A stretch of DNA of 64,000 nt from Lewinellaceae bacterium (GTDB lineage Bacteria; Bacteroidota; Bacteroidia; Chitinophagales; Saprospiraceae), in the NCBI GenBank assembly GCA_020636075.1, contig JACJYO010000006.1, forward strand, positions 62,001 to 126,000. The letters run 5' to 3'. Positions 1 through 7,507 of this stretch are shown piece after piece. Each line of letters begins with the position of its first letter. Position 1 is the first letter of the stretch. The notes beneath the pieces are model-generated. The model worked only from the letters and a program-made list of their open reading frames with translations. It did not search any database and was not told the origin of the DNA. Position numbers and translations under genes: made by a program.

Positions 1-662
1 CCGGCAAAGCGCTGAAATGTCTGGCCGGCGCGGGTTTCCTTTTGGTGACAATCTACACAAGCCACCTGGGCATGTTTTCCGAACAGGGCGAAGTTTGTTT
101 TACTGTGATTAAAGTTTGCCGCAGGCGCAAACGCTGTCGTGTTGTGGCAGCGGGCGCAATCGGCGGATAGCGTGTTTTGATGGACGTCCGTGTGGCAGGC
201 AGCGCATTGCTGACTCAAGCCGAGAAAAGTTTTTTTGTCGTTTTTGTATTTGGAGTCCTGGATATGGTCGGGTTTATGGCAGTCGCGGCACTCGGTTTTT
301 TTGTGGGTACCGGTGAGTTTGTATCCCGTCCAATCGTGGTTAAAACTTTTTTCATCAAACCGGATCATCTCAAATTTCCGTCCGTGGTGTTCGCTGTGGC
401 AGTCGAAGCAGTTTTTGGAGCGCACCTGGTTGGAGGCGTGATAGCCTTTCCCTTGTTGGATTCGGGAATTGATGGCTTTGTGGCATTCGAGGCACTTGGT
501 ATCAGTAACACTTTTACCCAGCTCATGACATTTGGTACAGTTGAATACCCCCTCCAACTCGGCATGCGCCGCCGATAAATCGCCCGGGGAAATTTGGGCA
601 AAACTTCCTGCAGGTGCACATATTAGCACAATAAAAATCCACGATGCGTACCAGTATCGCAT
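1..662 (-). CDS. Multiheme cytochrome c, C-terminus off the window edge
   Basis: Translating the minus strand from an ATG whose complement is at 660-662 gives an open frame to the left edge (220 codons). The N-terminus has a hydrophobic signal segment ending near SFAQ, so export to the periplasm is expected. Seven CxxCH heme sites are visible in order: CTKCH, CLECH, CFDCH, CRDCH, CAACH, CARCH and CVDCH, several followed by His-rich stretches such as SEHHGRKF that could give distal ligands. This fits periplasmic cytochrome c3-like electron carriers of Bacteroidota. The partner and the total heme number cannot be seen because the C-terminus is missing. The heme sites are direct observation; a role in respiratory electron transfer is inference. 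Confidence 0.85.
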   Translation of the reverse strand, partial: MRYWYASWIFIVLICAPAGSFAQISPGDLSAAHAELEGVFNCTKCHELGKSVTDTKCLECHKAINSRIQQGKGYHASNQVRSKNCFDCHSEHHGRKFEMIRFDEKSFNHDWTGYKLTGTHKKTECRDCHKPDHIQDSKYKNDKKTFLGLSQQCAACHTDVHQNTLSADCARCHNTTAFAPAANFNHSKTNFALFGKHAQVACVDCHQKETRAGQTFQRFA

Positions 663-1104
663 GCAAAGACGGGTTCAGGTGTAGCCATTGCTGGCATTGC
701 TATTTTCATTGAAGTTTTTCCCAAGTTATCAGGGGGGAGGGAACGACCAGAATTCGGAAGTATCCCGATGGGTGGGCATTTAAGCGCAAGATAACCTCCC
801 GGAGTTTTTTTTCCTGACATAAAAATGACTGAACCGGGAAAAATTAGTGCTGAATGGGTGCAGGGCCTATCCGGGTTATCGATGCAGCACCCGGTCGCGC
901 CAACGGCGTACGCTCATCACGTCGAAGCGCTCGCCGTCGAATGGGATTTGCTTAACGGTTAGCTTCGATCAATATTCACAAATATAACCTGATTTTGCAG
1001 GAATATGCCGGCACGGGCAAATTGGATTGAGGCTCAAAAAATAGCCATAAAACAGTATATTTGACAAGGTGAAACCTTCCTGTTAACTGCTAAATGAACA
1101 CGTC
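663..1104. other. Intergenic region with possible promoter and a small coding remnant
   Basis: No complete gene is seen here. A -7 type box TATATTTG lies at 1056-1063, 41 bases before the ATG of the next gene, without a well-spaced -33 TTTG. On the minus strand 876-968 is an open stretch of 30 codons ending in TAA that reads like a protein C-terminus (IPFDGERFDVMSVRRWRDR), preceded by an in-frame stop. It may be the tail of a lost gene, and I do not recognise the family. Confidence 0.4.
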
Positions 1105-1470
1105 ATGTCCAAAAGTGCAACCTCCGTTTTTTACTTTGGTATTTACCTGCTTTTGACCGGGCTTGCCCTGCTCACTGCGCCAAACATGTTGCTCGGCCTG
1201 TTTGGCTTAGCCGAAACCTCCGAGGTTTGGATACGGGTAGTGGGTATGTTGGTGTTGCTCCTGAGCGGTTATTACATCATAGCGGCCCGACACGATCTGC
1301 GGCCGTTTTTCCAAATGTCGGTGTACCTGCGTGCGTCGGTCATTCTGTTCTTTGCCATATTCGTAGGCATGGGCATGGTGGGGGCGCCGCTGTTGCTTTT
1401 CGGGCTGATCGATCTGGCCGGCGCATTATGGACGCTGCAGGCACTTAAAGGGGAGCGTTCGCCAACGTAA
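1105..1470 (+). CDS. Small integral membrane protein, four predicted TM helices
   Basis: A 121-residue protein that is almost entirely hydrophobic, with four likely membrane helices at about residues 8-30, 40-58, 70-92 and 95-113 and a short charged tail (KGERSPT). No catalytic motif is visible and I cannot name the family; it resembles small uncharacterised inner-membrane proteins. It stands alone on the plus strand between two minus-strand genes. A TATATTTG box lies 41 bases upstream, and the stop codon TAA runs directly into a 21-nt hairpin that probably ends the transcript. Confidence 0.7.
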   Translation: MSKSATSVFYFGIYLLLTGLALLTAPNMLLGLFGLAETSEVWIRVVGMLVLLLSGYYIIAARHDLRPFFQMSVYLRASVILFFAIFVGMGMVGAPLLLFGLIDLAGALWTLQALKGERSPT

Positions 1471-1490
1471 CGCCGACTGTTAGTCGGCGT
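1470..1490 (+). terminator. 9-3-9 hairpin starting on the stop codon, terminator-like
   Basis: ACGCCGACT, loop GTT, AGTCGGCGT, then AAAAA on the plus strand. The first A is the last base of the TAA stop of the preceding membrane protein gene. It is one of four hairpins in the window with the same 9-3-9 geometry and the same position on a stop codon. Confidence 0.6.
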
Positions 1491-1558
1491 AAAAATCAGA
1501 GTCACTCGAAACTTTTAACGAGCAAAAAATCTCTAACCACCCCAAGTCCTAAAAAAAC

Positions 1559-3334
1559 TCAATTCCCCTCCATGTCCCCCAACTCCGCTTCAATTTCCTC
1601 CAGCTGGCCTTCAATCATTTCTTTTTCAGAAGAATTCGGATTCGCCTTGAGCAACTGCCGACCCAACGTGCGCGCCCGCAGCAGGCTGGCGGGGCGGGTT
1701 TCCGCATAATCGCGGGTCAAGTACTTGAAAAGTTCAAATTCCGCTTCCGTTTTGCAAGGTGAAGCGGCGACAACTGCGGCGGCATCCCAGATTTCAAAAG
1801 GTAATATCTTCCCGACCCGGCCATACTCCACTATTTTACAAACTGCCTGGGCCGCAAACGAACTGGCAGGATGCTGACGCACCAGATCAGAATATACCCA
1901 GGCCGCGGGCAGCCGGTTTCCAACAGATTTAAGTGCCCTTGAACCGTCCACACCCCGTTGCATTTCGACCTGACAAACACCGCCGCTGAACAACTCTTCG
2001 ACGAGCGCGCCTTTTTCCCACAATTGTTTGTCCGGCGCCGGGGTGTTTTTTTTGATCTCCTGCCATTGCTGTTGCACCGCCAGCCGTTTGGAAACGCAAG
2101 CCATGTCAATCAGGCCAAGCCCGGAGTCGTCGGGTTCAAAATAATCGGGTTTCGCCTGCCGGAGCTTTTCGTAAAAAGCCGCATAGCGGTCAAGATCGCC
2201 CAGTTGGATGGAGTATTCCATTTGCCAATCGTAAAGTAATGGCAAGAGGTTTTCGGGCAATTGCGCTTCCAAACCCGGGAATTGGGTGTTCGATTTTTTC
2301 GCAAAATCGGGTTCGTTGTACAGGCGGCGCTGGAGCAAGTCGGGAATTTCCTCTAATGCTGTTTTTATGGATTGGTTGGTCGTTGCCCTAAAAGTTTGTT
2401 GAAGTGTTTGATAGCCCTGGATGAAGGTCGCTAGGTCCGGCGTAGTTGGCAGCTGCGCAGCTTCCATCAATTGTGTAAACTGCAACAGCTCGTCAAGCGA
2501 TTGCGCCCCATCAAAAGGTACCCTTCTTTGGTCCAGCCACTGCTTGTTAAGGGCCATTATTTTCCCGCTCCGGTAATTGCATAAATAAAGCAGTGCGCTG
2601 TCCCGGCCAAGAAATTCCCATTCGCCCGGCACAGCCTGGGGATAACGATAAACCTGCCCATCGCGTTTATCAAACGCATACAGGCCGCCCTTGTAGTGGT
2701 TGTACCAGATATGGAACTTGTCGTGACAAGGTGGTTCCGAAAAGTCGCCGTACCCGGTTTCGTCGGGCAACTTGAACAAGTATTCCGAAGTCCGCCGGTT
2801 TTCCACATCGTATTTTTTGATCAGTTGGAAATCGACCTCTTCCCTGGATTCGTAGAGGCTCGCCCAGAAATAAGGGAAGTTGTAGGAAAAATTCACATCC
2901 GGGAAGCTGCGGATATCCATGGCTAAATACAGGCTGTCGGTGCCGTCGATGATCAGGGCAAATGACTGAGTTCGTACACCGACAATCCTGGTGACATCCG
3001 ATACCTGAATGTTTGCCCAGCGTGCATCATTGCTTTTGGCGGGTACGAATACCCGTTGCCAGCCCGATAGCGGATCGGACTTTTGAGGTGCTCTTGTCGT
3101 CACGGCATGGGTTTGGAGGTCCAATATTTTTTTTTGAGCCGGGTTGTACAGTTGATTTGGCGCTCCCGGGAAAAAATAGGCGCCGATGAGGTTCAGGTCC
3201 GGAACATCAATGAGCTGATATTCGGCTACCGGGAAGGTAGTCAGGGCCTTAGGGTAGTCGTTGGGTTGGGCATAGGCCGGTGCGAATGCTGTGCAAACGG
3301 TAAGTTGCAGCAGGAGGGTTTTTAAGCGTGTCAA
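1559..3334 (-). CDS. Secreted protein of unknown function (591 aa)
   Basis: The N-terminus is a typical signal peptide (cleavage predicted near AYA-Q), so the product is probably periplasmic or outer-membrane associated. Residues 25-270 are rich in aromatic beta-strand-like segments (IGAYFFPG, FHIWYNHYKGGLYAFD) that could form a propeller-like fold. From about 280 on the sequence is mainly helical and acidic, with TPR-like spacing near the end. No family is recognised. The only in-frame start after the upstream stop is TTG at 3334, with no ATG alternative close to the signal peptide. It lies 67 bases downstream of dnaE on the same strand, with a hairpin between, so it is probably not strongly co-transcribed. 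Confidence 0.75.
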   Translation of the reverse strand: MTRLKTLLLQLTVCTAFAPAYAQPNDYPKALTTFPVAEYQLIDVPDLNLIGAYFFPGAPNQLYNPAQKKILDLQTHAVTTRAPQKSDPLSGWQRVFVPAKSNDARWANIQVSDVTRIVGVRTQSFALIIDGTDSLYLAMDIRSFPDVNFSYNFPYFWASLYESREEVDFQLIKKYDVENRRTSEYLFKLPDETGYGDFSEPPCHDKFHIWYNHYKGGLYAFDKRDGQVYRYPQAVPGEWEFLGRDSALLYLCNYRSGKIMALNKQWLDQRRVPFDGAQSLDELLQFTQLMEAAQLPTTPDLATFIQGYQTLQQTFRATTNQSIKTALEEIPDLLQRRLYNEPDFAKKSNTQFPGLEAQLPENLLPLLYDWQMEYSIQLGDLDRYAAFYEKLRQAKPDYFEPDDSGLGLIDMACVSKRLAVQQQWQEIKKNTPAPDKQLWEKGALVEELFSGGVCQVEMQRGVDGSRALKSVGNRLPAAWVYSDLVRQHPASSFAAQAVCKIVEYGRVGKILPFEIWDAAAVVAASPCKTEAEFELFKYLTRDYAETRPASLLRARTLGRQLLKANPNSSEKEMIEGQLEEIEAELGDMEGN

Positions 3335-3381
3335 TTTCTGCGAGTTGTGGAGGTAAGGTGTGCGTTGTTTGTAATTTTTTT

Positions 3382-3402
3382 ACGCCGACTAGCAGTCGGC
3401 GT
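3382..3402 (-). terminator. 9-3-9 hairpin on the dnaE stop codon
   Basis: On the minus strand the sequence reads TAA-CGCCGACT, loop GCT, AGTCGGCGTA followed by six more A. The first A of the stem is the last base of the dnaE stop codon. The stems are identical to those of the hairpin at 1470-1490; only the loop differs. Confidence 0.6.
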
Positions 3403-6400
3403 TACCCGAGGGTACACTCCAAACCAAGCTTCTGCATTTGCATGGCAAAATCCGAATCGGCGTTCACCTTGCGTTTTGCGGCAAAGGCCAGGGCATTTTT
3501 GTTGGTGTGGTCGAGCAGGCGCATTTTGAGCGCGTGTTTGCCTTTGTGGGCTTTGCACAGCTGATCGAGTTGGTCGAGCAGTTCGGGTGTGAGCAGTTGC
3601 AAGGGCACCTGCAGGGTCACGGAACTGATTTGGGAGCCCCCGATGGTTTCCAGCAATTCCACTTTTTCAGGTTTAAACTCAAACTCCTCGCTATTGTAGC
3701 GTTGGCGGTAGGTGCCGGTGATGAACAGACAGTTCCCTTCTTCGAACAGGTGTTTGAATTTGGCATAATCGCCACTGAACAAGGCTAACTCCAGGTTGCC
3801 GGAATAGTCGCTGATGGTGAAGCGTCCCCAGCCGGTACCGCGCTGGCTGATCCGGTGCTCGGCTTTGGTGACGAACCCGGCAACGTGTACTTTCTGATTT
3901 TTAAATTGATCGATGCGTTCGAGTCCGCAAGTGGTGAGGTTTTCTACTTCAAATTTATAGTCGTCCAAGGGGTGGCCACTCAGGTAAAGCCCGATGACGT
4001 CTTTTTCACGCTGGAGTTTGGTGAGCAGGTTCCAGGGCTGCACTTTGGGAATGGTAGGTTCGGGGATGCTCACGGTATCGGACAGGTCGCCGAACAGGGA
4101 ATTGACCGACATGATTTTGTCCTCCTGGTATGCAGCGCCGTATTTGAGCAGGTGTTCGATGAAGGAATCGTATTTGTCGGAGGGGGCGAAGAATGTGGCT
4201 CTATGCAGGCCCAGCCCTGAAGGGCTGGGCTGAGAAGGGCTGGGCTGAGAAGGATTGGGCTGAGAAGGATTGGGCTGCGAAGCTGCCTCAGAGGATTTCT
4301 CCGCCCAGCCCTTCAGGGCTGGGGAAGCAGAAAATCCGTCAAAAGCCCCGCCAAACACCAGGCTTTCCATCACCCGTTTGTTCACCGTACGCAGGTTGAG
4401 CCGGCGCATAAAGTCGAAAATGTTTTCGAAGGAGCCGTTTTCGCGGCGCTCCTGAATAATGGATTCCACGGCCGATTCGCCAACGCCTTTGATGGCGCCC
4501 AGGCCGTAGCGGATCACGCCTTTTTTATTGACGGAAAAGTTGAGTGCCGATTCATTGATGTCGGGTCCTTTGACGTCGAGGCCCATGCGCTTGCACTCTT
4601 CGAGGAAGAAGGTGATCTTGTCAATATTGTTCTGCGAGTGGGTGAGCACGGCTGCCATATACTCCGCCGGGTAATGCGCTTTCAGGAAAGCCGTTTGGTA
4701 GGCCACGAAAGCGTAGCAGGTGGAGTGCGACTTGTTGAAGGCATACATAGCGAAGGCCTCCCAGTCGGTCCAGATTTTTTCGAGTTTGTCTTTTGGAAAG
4801 CCGTTTTTCGTAGCGCCTTCAATAAACTGGCCTTTCATTTTATCGAGCACGGCCTTGAGTTTTTTACCCATGGCCTTGCGCAGCACGTCGGCGTCGCCCT
4901 TGGAGAACCCGGCGAGTTTTTGCGAAAGCAACATCACCTGTTCCTGGAAAACGGTAATCCCGTAGGTTTCGGCCAGGTATTCCTCCATTTCAGGCAGGTC
5001 GTAAGTCACCTGCTGCCGTCCGTGTTTGCGCGCGATAAAATCGGGGATGTACTCCAACGGTCCCGGGCGGTAGAGCGCATTCATGGCGATCAGGTCGTCG
5101 AATTTATCGGGCTTGAGCTCGCGCAGGTATTTCTGCATACCGGCACTCTCAAACTGGAAGGTACCGTTGGTCGCCCCGCTTTGGTAGAGTTGGTAGGTCT
5201 TTTCGTCATCGAGCGGAATACTATCGATATCAATTTTTCGACCGTGGTTTTCCTCGATCATGCGCAGGGCATCGCGGATGATGGTGAGCGTTTTGAGCCC
5301 CAGGAAGTCCATTTTGATCACCCCGGCATCTTCGATGATGTTGCCCTCGTATTGCGTGATGAGCAGCTCGGTTTCTTTGGAGGCGCAAACCGGGATGATC
5401 TCGGTCAGGTCCTTCGGCGCAATGATGATGCCGGCGGCGTGGATGCCGGTGTTGCGCACCGAACCTTCAAGCACGAGCGCTTCGGTGAGCACCTCGCTTT
5501 CGTGTGTGCCTTCGGCGGTCAGGAATTCGCGCAGTTTTTTGATGTTCTCGATATCGTCGGGGCCAAGATTTTCCTTGCTGCGCAACGAGCCCTCGCCATC
5601 TATTGGGGCCTTGAGCACACGGTTGAGGGAGATGCCCGGTTTGTCGGGTACGAGTTTGGCCAGGGCGTTCGACTGGTCGAGCGGGAGATCGAGTACGCGC
5701 GCTACGTCTTTGATCGACATTTTGGCGGCCATGGTGCCATAGGTCACGATCTGGGCAACCTGTTGCTTGCCGTACTTTTCCACCACGTAGTCGAGCACTT
5801 TTTGGCGGCCCTCATCGTCGAAGTCGGTATCGATATCGGGCATGCTCTTGCGGTCGGGGTTGAGGAAACGTTCGAACAGAAGTTGATACTTGATCGGGTC
5901 GATATTGGTAATGCCGATGCAATAGGCCACCGCCGATCCGGCAGCCGAGCCCCGGCCCGGGCCGATGAACACACCGAGGTCGCGCCCGGCTTTGATGAAG
6001 TCGGCGACGATGAGGAAGTAGCCGGCGAAGCCCATCGTTTTGATGGTGTGCAACTCGAAATTGAGCCGCTCTTCGATCTCGGGCGTGATGTTTTTATAGC
6101 GTTCGCGGGCGCCTTCGTAGGTGATGTGGTACAGGTAGTCATCCTGACTGGTAAATTCTTTCGGGATGACGAAATTGGGCAGCAGGATGTCTTTTTTCAG
6201 CTTGAGGTGCTCGCATTTGTCCACAATCTCAAGCGTGTTGTCGAGCGTTTCGGGCAAGTCGTGAAACAACGCACCCATTTCAGCCTGTGTTTTAAAATAA
6301 AACTGGTCGTTCCAAAAGGCAAAGCGCCCGCCTTTCATCACCGTGCCTTCCTCCGCAAACTCGCGAATAGCCGGCGTGGCTTTTTTCTCGCCGGTGTTGA

Positions 6401-7076
6401 TGCAGAGCAGAATGTCGTGTGCGTTCCAGTCTTTCTGATCGACGTAGTGGGAGTCGTTGGTGCAGATGGTTTTGACGTTGTATTCCTTCGCCCAGCGCAG
6501 CAACACTTCATTCACCTGGTCCTGCTCGTCCATCTGGTGGCGCTGGAGCTCGATGTAGTAGTCTTCGCCAAAAATGTTGTACCACCATTCAAATTCCTTC
6601 CGGGCTTCTTCCTCGCCTTTCCGCAAGATGGCCTGAGGAACCATGGCGCCAATGCAGCAGGTGGTAGCGATGAGCCCTTCGTGGTATTGGAGAATAAGTT
6701 CCTTGTCAATGCGGGGGAATTTACCGTACAAGCCCTCGATGTAACCCAGCGAGCAGAGCTTGACGAGATTTTTGTAGCCCTCCGGATTTTTCGCCAGAAA
6801 CAACTGGTGGTAACGCCGGTCGCGATCTTCCTTGGTGAATGTTTTGCGGTGCCGGTCTTCCACTACGTAAAATTCGCAGCCCACGATGGGCTTAACGCCT
6901 TCGTGCTTGGCGGCCTCTGCCACAAATTGAAAAACGCCGAACATATTGCCGTGGTCGGTGATGGCCAGGGCCTTCATGCCGTCAGCAGCGGCCTTTTTAT
7001 ACAGCGCGGGGATGGCCGCGGCGCCGTCGAGGAGCGAATACTGAGTGTGGCAGTGCAGGTGTGCGAATGAGGGCAT
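3402..7076 (-). CDS. dnaE: DNA polymerase III subunit alpha
   Basis: Replicative polymerase of the DnaE1 type, 1224 residues from the chosen start. An upstream extension of 21 residues is rejected because it lies in AT-rich repeat DNA, while MPSFAHLHCHTQYSLLDG matches the family start. The PHP domain begins with HLHCHTQYS and continues with ITDHGNMFG. The catalytic acidic motif PDIDTDFDD lies at about 413-421, with the third acidic residue in KMDFLG near 590. Helix-hairpin-helix and OB-fold regions follow (VHVAGFVTKAEHR). Residues 916-957 are a 42-residue Ser/Pro/Gln/Asn-rich insert between GAFDGF and HRATFF, coded by a repeat element, in a loop where relatives have only a few residues. The gene appears intact otherwise. 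Confidence 0.97.
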   Translation of the reverse strand: MPSFAHLHCHTQYSLLDGAAAIPALYKKAAADGMKALAITDHGNMFGVFQFVAEAAKHEGVKPIVGCEFYVVEDRHRKTFTKEDRDRRYHQLFLAKNPEGYKNLVKLCSLGYIEGLYGKFPRIDKELILQYHEGLIATTCCIGAMVPQAILRKGEEEARKEFEWWYNIFGEDYYIELQRHQMDEQDQVNEVLLRWAKEYNVKTICTNDSHYVDQKDWNAHDILLCINTGEKKATPAIREFAEEGTVMKGGRFAFWNDQFYFKTQAEMGALFHDLPETLDNTLEIVDKCEHLKLKKDILLPNFVIPKEFTSQDDYLYHITYEGARERYKNITPEIEERLNFELHTIKTMGFAGYFLIVADFIKAGRDLGVFIGPGRGSAAGSAVAYCIGITNIDPIKYQLLFERFLNPDRKSMPDIDTDFDDEGRQKVLDYVVEKYGKQQVAQIVTYGTMAAKMSIKDVARVLDLPLDQSNALAKLVPDKPGISLNRVLKAPIDGEGSLRSKENLGPDDIENIKKLREFLTAEGTHESEVLTEALVLEGSVRNTGIHAAGIIIAPKDLTEIIPVCASKETELLITQYEGNIIEDAGVIKMDFLGLKTLTIIRDALRMIEENHGRKIDIDSIPLDDEKTYQLYQSGATNGTFQFESAGMQKYLRELKPDKFDDLIAMNALYRPGPLEYIPDFIARKHGRQQVTYDLPEMEEYLAETYGITVFQEQVMLLSQKLAGFSKGDADVLRKAMGKKLKAVLDKMKGQFIEGATKNGFPKDKLEKIWTDWEAFAMYAFNKSHSTCYAFVAYQTAFLKAHYPAEYMAAVLTHSQNNIDKITFFLEECKRMGLDVKGPDINESALNFSVNKKGVIRYGLGAIKGVGESAVESIIQERRENGSFENIFDFMRRLNLRTVNKRVMESLVFGGAFDGFSASPALKGWAEKSSEAASQPNPSQPNPSQPSPSQPSPSGLGLHRATFFAPSDKYDSFIEHLLKYGAAYQEDKIMSVNSLFGDLSDTVSIPEPTIPKVQPWNLLTKLQREKDVIGLYLSGHPLDDYKFEVENLTTCGLERIDQFKNQKVHVAGFVTKAEHRISQRGTGWGRFTISDYSGNLELALFSGDYAKFKHLFEEGNCLFITGTYRQRYNSEEFEFKPEKVELLETIGGSQISSVTLQVPLQLLTPELLDQLDQLCKAHKGKHALKMRLLDHTNKNALAFAAKRKVNADSDFAMQMQKLGLECTLG
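4206..4331. repeat. In-frame hairpin repeat insertion inside dnaE
   Basis: Two 9-2-9 hairpins in opposite orientation (4210-4229 and 4304-4323: CCCAGCCCT, 2-nt loop, AGGGCTGGG), each with a G/C-GAGAA tail, enclose imperfect 15-bp tandem units ending CTGAGAA or CTGCGAA. The same module occurs outside genes at 7214, 7407 and 45740. The length of 126 bp keeps the dnaE frame and adds 42 codons, with a repeated SQP(S/N)P pattern. Confidence 0.85.
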
Positions 7077-7213
7077 CCTTGTAATGATGAATGATGAGTG
7101 ATAAATGATGAAGGGCGGGAAGGGAACGGTGTTGGGCAAATTTAAAACAAAGTGTGGGGAAATAATCTGTTGGATTCAGATTTATACAACAACTTTACCT
7201 ACGTCTTTCCTGG

Positions 7214-7241
7214 CCCTAGGCCTGAAGCCCTGGGCTGAGAA
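7214..7241 (+). repeat. Dispersed hairpin repeat with CTGAGAA tail, degenerate copy
   Basis: CCCTAGGCCT, GA, AGCCCTGGG, then CTGAGAA. It matches the element at 45740-45766 with a few mismatches in the left arm. Confidence 0.6.
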
Positions 7242-7406
7242 CGGAGGAAGCAATGTTTTAGGGTGAGTCTGAAAAATGGCGATAAGCCGGAAAAGGGCTC
7301 CAGAACAGGTTCCAAAATCTGAACTATATTTATCAGGCACTAAAGCAAAATAAGGAAATGGCCCATGCAGCCGGCCTATACGGGCTGATCAATTAAATGT
7401 TCCCCC

Positions 7407-7433
7407 TTCTTAGCCCAGGTCTTCAGGCCTGGG
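7407..7433 (-). repeat. Dispersed hairpin repeat with CT(A/G)AGAA tail, inverted copy
   Basis: On the minus strand: CCCAGGCCT, GA, AGACCTGGG, CTAAGAA. Same family as 4210, 4304, 7214 and 45740. It lies in the leader of kup. Confidence 0.65.
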
Positions 7434-7507
7434 AAAAAAGAAAAGCAAAAAAAACATTTCCAATTTTCCCTGAACCATCCCAACCTTTGCGCCCAAATTC
7501 TACGGCC

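Larger units (their letters stand above)
7077..7507. other. Intergenic region between divergent dnaE and kup, with repeats
   Basis: The gap carries an AT-rich string of ATGA/GTGA-like repeats at 7081-7112 (a similar string recurs at 21281-21310), a minus-strand -7 box TAAATTTG (complement 7137-7144) that may serve dnaE, and two copies of the CTGAGAA-tailed hairpin at 7214-7241 (degenerate) and 7407-7433 (inverted). No further gene is seen. An open extension of kup into this region is translated repeat DNA. Confidence 0.5.

Noticed and set aside
623..820. 65-codon minus-strand frame before the cytochrome gene
   Set aside because: No signal, motif or coding-like composition; it overlaps the cytochrome leader and start in another frame.
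4220..4285. Tandem 15-bp units as a possible CRISPR-like array
   Set aside because: Units are directly adjacent without spacers, are in-frame codons of dnaE, and belong to the hairpin repeat family.
4638..7070. Long open frame of 810 codons on the plus strand
   Set aside because: It is the exact antisense of dnaE, with no start context and no family features; dnaE on the other strand has all catalytic motifs.
7397..7507. N-terminal extension of kup
   Set aside because: It translates a CTGAGAA-type hairpin repeat; the family start is MKAKHSATEKISFG at 7508.
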